NCBI GenBank assembly: GCA_000156295.1
Contig: DS999228.1
Span: 124,001-188,000 of the forward strand
DNA: 64,000 nucleotides
Direction of reading: 5' to 3'
From: a marine gamma proteobacterium HTCC2148
GTDB taxonomy: Bacteria > Pseudomonadota > Gammaproteobacteria > Pseudomonadales > Halieaceae
Part shown: in pieces, positions 62,639-64,000 of the stretch
Layout of the letters: every line of letters begins with the position of its first letter
Position numbering within the stretch: position 1 is the first letter of the stretch
The notes under the pieces: generated by a model
The model's input: only the letters and a program-made list of their open reading frames with translations
What the model was told of the DNA's origin: nothing
The model's database searches: none
Position numbers and translations under genes: made by a program

Positions 62639-64000
62639 ATGAGCACATCACTGCCTGCGGCGCACAGCGCCTTTGAACCCGTTCGTCAGCAACGGGTGGA
62701 CTCCCTGAATCTGGATGTACAGGAATTTCGTCACCGAGAGACCGGGGCTGCGCACTACCACCTGGCATCAGATTCCAGCGAGAACGTATTCCTCGTTGCC
62801 CTGCGCACAGTTCCCGAAGATTCAACGGGCGTTGCCCACATCCTGGAACACACTGCTTTATGCGGCAGCGAGCGCTACCCTGTTCGCGACCCCTTCTTCA
62901 TGATGCTACGCCGTTCACTGAACACCTTCATGAATGCGTTTACCAGCTCTGACTGGACTGCCTATCCCTTTGCCAGCCAGAACCGCAAGGACTTTAACAA
63001 CCTGCTGGATGTCTACCTGGACGCAGTATTTTTCTCACGCCTGGACCCTCTAGATTTCGCTCAGGAAGGACACAGGGTCGAATTCGAAGAAGCTAACAAC
63101 CCCGAGAGCGATCTGGTTTTCAAGGGTGTGGTTTTCAACGAAATGAAAGGGGCAATGAGCTCTGTACCCAGCGTGCTATGGGGCAAATTATGCGAGCATC
63201 TGTTTCCGTCTACTACCTATCATTACAACAGTGGTGGTGAGCCAGAAAACATTCCAGACCTGAGCCACGAGGAACTGGTCGCCTTTTATCGGAGTCACTA
63301 CCACCCAAGCAACGCCATTTTCATGACCTTTGGCGACATCAGCGCAGCAGAGCATCAGGCTACCTTCGAGGAAAAAGCCCTGAGTCGCTTCCAACGCCAG
63401 GAACTTCGCATTCAGGTTCCACCGGAAACAAGGCTATCCGCACCGCTAAAAGTTAAAGACAGCTATGCCTTTGACGAAGAGACTGACACCAGCGGTAAAA
63501 CTCACCTGATCGTCGGCTGGATGCTAGGTGAGAGCAGCGATCTGGAGCAAATGCTTGAGGCTCAATTATTGACCAGCGTGCTCCTTGAAAATAGTGCTTC
63601 ACCTTTGCAGCAAGCTCTGGAAACCACATCATTGGGACAGGCTCCTTCTCCCCTGTGTGGACTGGAAGACTCGATGCGCGAGCTGGTATTTGTGTGTGGC
63701 ATTGAAGGCAGTGAAGCAGAGCATGCAGACGCACTGGAGGCATTGGTCCTGGAAGTGATTACCGACGTCGCTAACAACGGTATCAGCCACGAAAGACTGC
63801 AAGCCGTGCTGCATCAATTAGAGCTGCATCAGCGTGAGATCAGCGGCGACAGTTACCCCTATGGTTTGCAACTCATTATGCAAGCCCTGGGTTGCGCCAC
63901 TCACTACAGCGACCCCATCGCAGTCCTTAATCTGGACCCGGTCATCGACTCGTTGCGCCAGCGCATAGAGGACCCTGAATACATTAAGAGCCTCGCCCAG
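62639..64000 (+). CDS. M16-family zinc peptidase (PreP-like), 5' part
   Basis: From the ATG at 62639 the frame stays open to the window edge (about 454 codons seen). The inverted zinc-binding motif HILEH is present, followed by RDPFFMMLRRSLNTFMNAFT and VVFNEMKGAMSSVP, which holds the third ligand glutamate. These features place it in the M16C group, like presequence protease PreP (about 970 residues), so less than half is visible. Such peptidases degrade small or unstructured peptides. Confidence 0.93.
   Translation, partial: MSTSLPAAHSAFEPVRQQRVDSLNLDVQEFRHRETGAAHYHLASDSSENVFLVALRTVPEDSTGVAHILEHTALCGSERYPVRDPFFMMLRRSLNTFMNAFTSSDWTAYPFASQNRKDFNNLLDVYLDAVFFSRLDPLDFAQEGHRVEFEEANNPESDLVFKGVVFNEMKGAMSSVPSVLWGKLCEHLFPSTTYHYNSGGEPENIPDLSHEELVAFYRSHYHPSNAIFMTFGDISAAEHQATFEEKALSRFQRQELRIQVPPETRLSAPLKVKDSYAFDEETDTSGKTHLIVGWMLGESSDLEQMLEAQLLTSVLLENSASPLQQALETTSLGQAPSPLCGLEDSMRELVFVCGIEGSEAEHADALEALVLEVITDVANNGISHERLQAVLHQLELHQREISGDSYPYGLQLIMQALGCATHYSDPIAVLNLDPVIDSLRQRIEDPEYIKSLAQ

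Overview
The window looks like a chromosomal segment of a marine-type gammaproteobacterium, probably near the Cellvibrionales (Halieaceae or Spongiibacteraceae). This is inferred from family-level content: MnmC, HrpA, DusA, TruC, SlyD and YchJ housekeeping genes, an HptB-type phosphatase/STAS pair, an HvfABC-type RiPP locus, and many oxidoreductases and degradative genes. No 16S gene is present, so the placement is tentative.

Layout. 1-4.5 kb: the tail of a DUF3604 gene followed by a tightly packed Baeyer-Villiger-type monooxygenase, metallo-beta-lactamase-fold hydrolase and GST-like gene. 4.9-11.0 kb: a ferritin-like metal-dependent hydrolase, an AraC regulator divergent from an MFS transporter, a truncated acetoacetate-decarboxylase-like gene and a PQQ-type beta-propeller. 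11.3-19.1 kb: an accessory stretch with a decayed SDR gene interrupted by an IS3-family element, small secreted or hypothetical proteins including a Rap1a-type immunity protein, an IPTL/PEP-CTERM-like surface protein, a HIT-HNH nuclease pair and dispersed GC-rich repeats. It ends at a tRNA-Ala(GGC). 19.5-22.8 kb: housekeeping genes (DUF4345, slyD, ychJ, TRIC channel, sdaA).

22.9-37.4 kb is the most unusual part: a catabolic locus with its own LacI regulator and five copies of a 14-bp LacI-like operator (TGACTTCGAATGCA or GTACTTCGAATGCA). Each copy sits at a promoter position, and together they account for every transcription unit of the locus. The locus encodes four two-domain NTF2/SnoaL-like proteins plus one single-domain relative, a sodium:solute symporter broken by a frameshift, a bicupin, a fuconolactonase-type amidohydrolase, an HpaI-type aldolase, a MetE-like zinc methyltransferase homologue, two alpha/beta hydrolases (one secreted) and an HpsN-type histidinol-dehydrogenase paralogue. 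A decayed third hydrolase and an SDR dehydrogenase lie beside it. The substrate is unknown. The set suggests import, hydrolysis, oxidation of an alcohol to an acid and retro-aldol cleavage.

38.8-46.4 kb: tandem glutaredoxin/GST-N protein, gltX, truC, type II asparaginase, then a LysR regulator divergent from hchA and a secreted-looking MDR reductase. 46.4-46.9 kb: a decayed tyrosine integrase lying head-to-head with dusA, a known island insertion site. 46.9-64 kb: dusA, tal, TerB, an HsbR/HsbA-like phosphatase/STAS pair with a degenerate receiver, mlaA, an HvfABC-type copper-RiPP operon with eight EGKCG motifs, hrpA, a MaoC hydratase, mnmC, a glutamine cyclotransferase and the start of an M16 peptidase that runs off the end.
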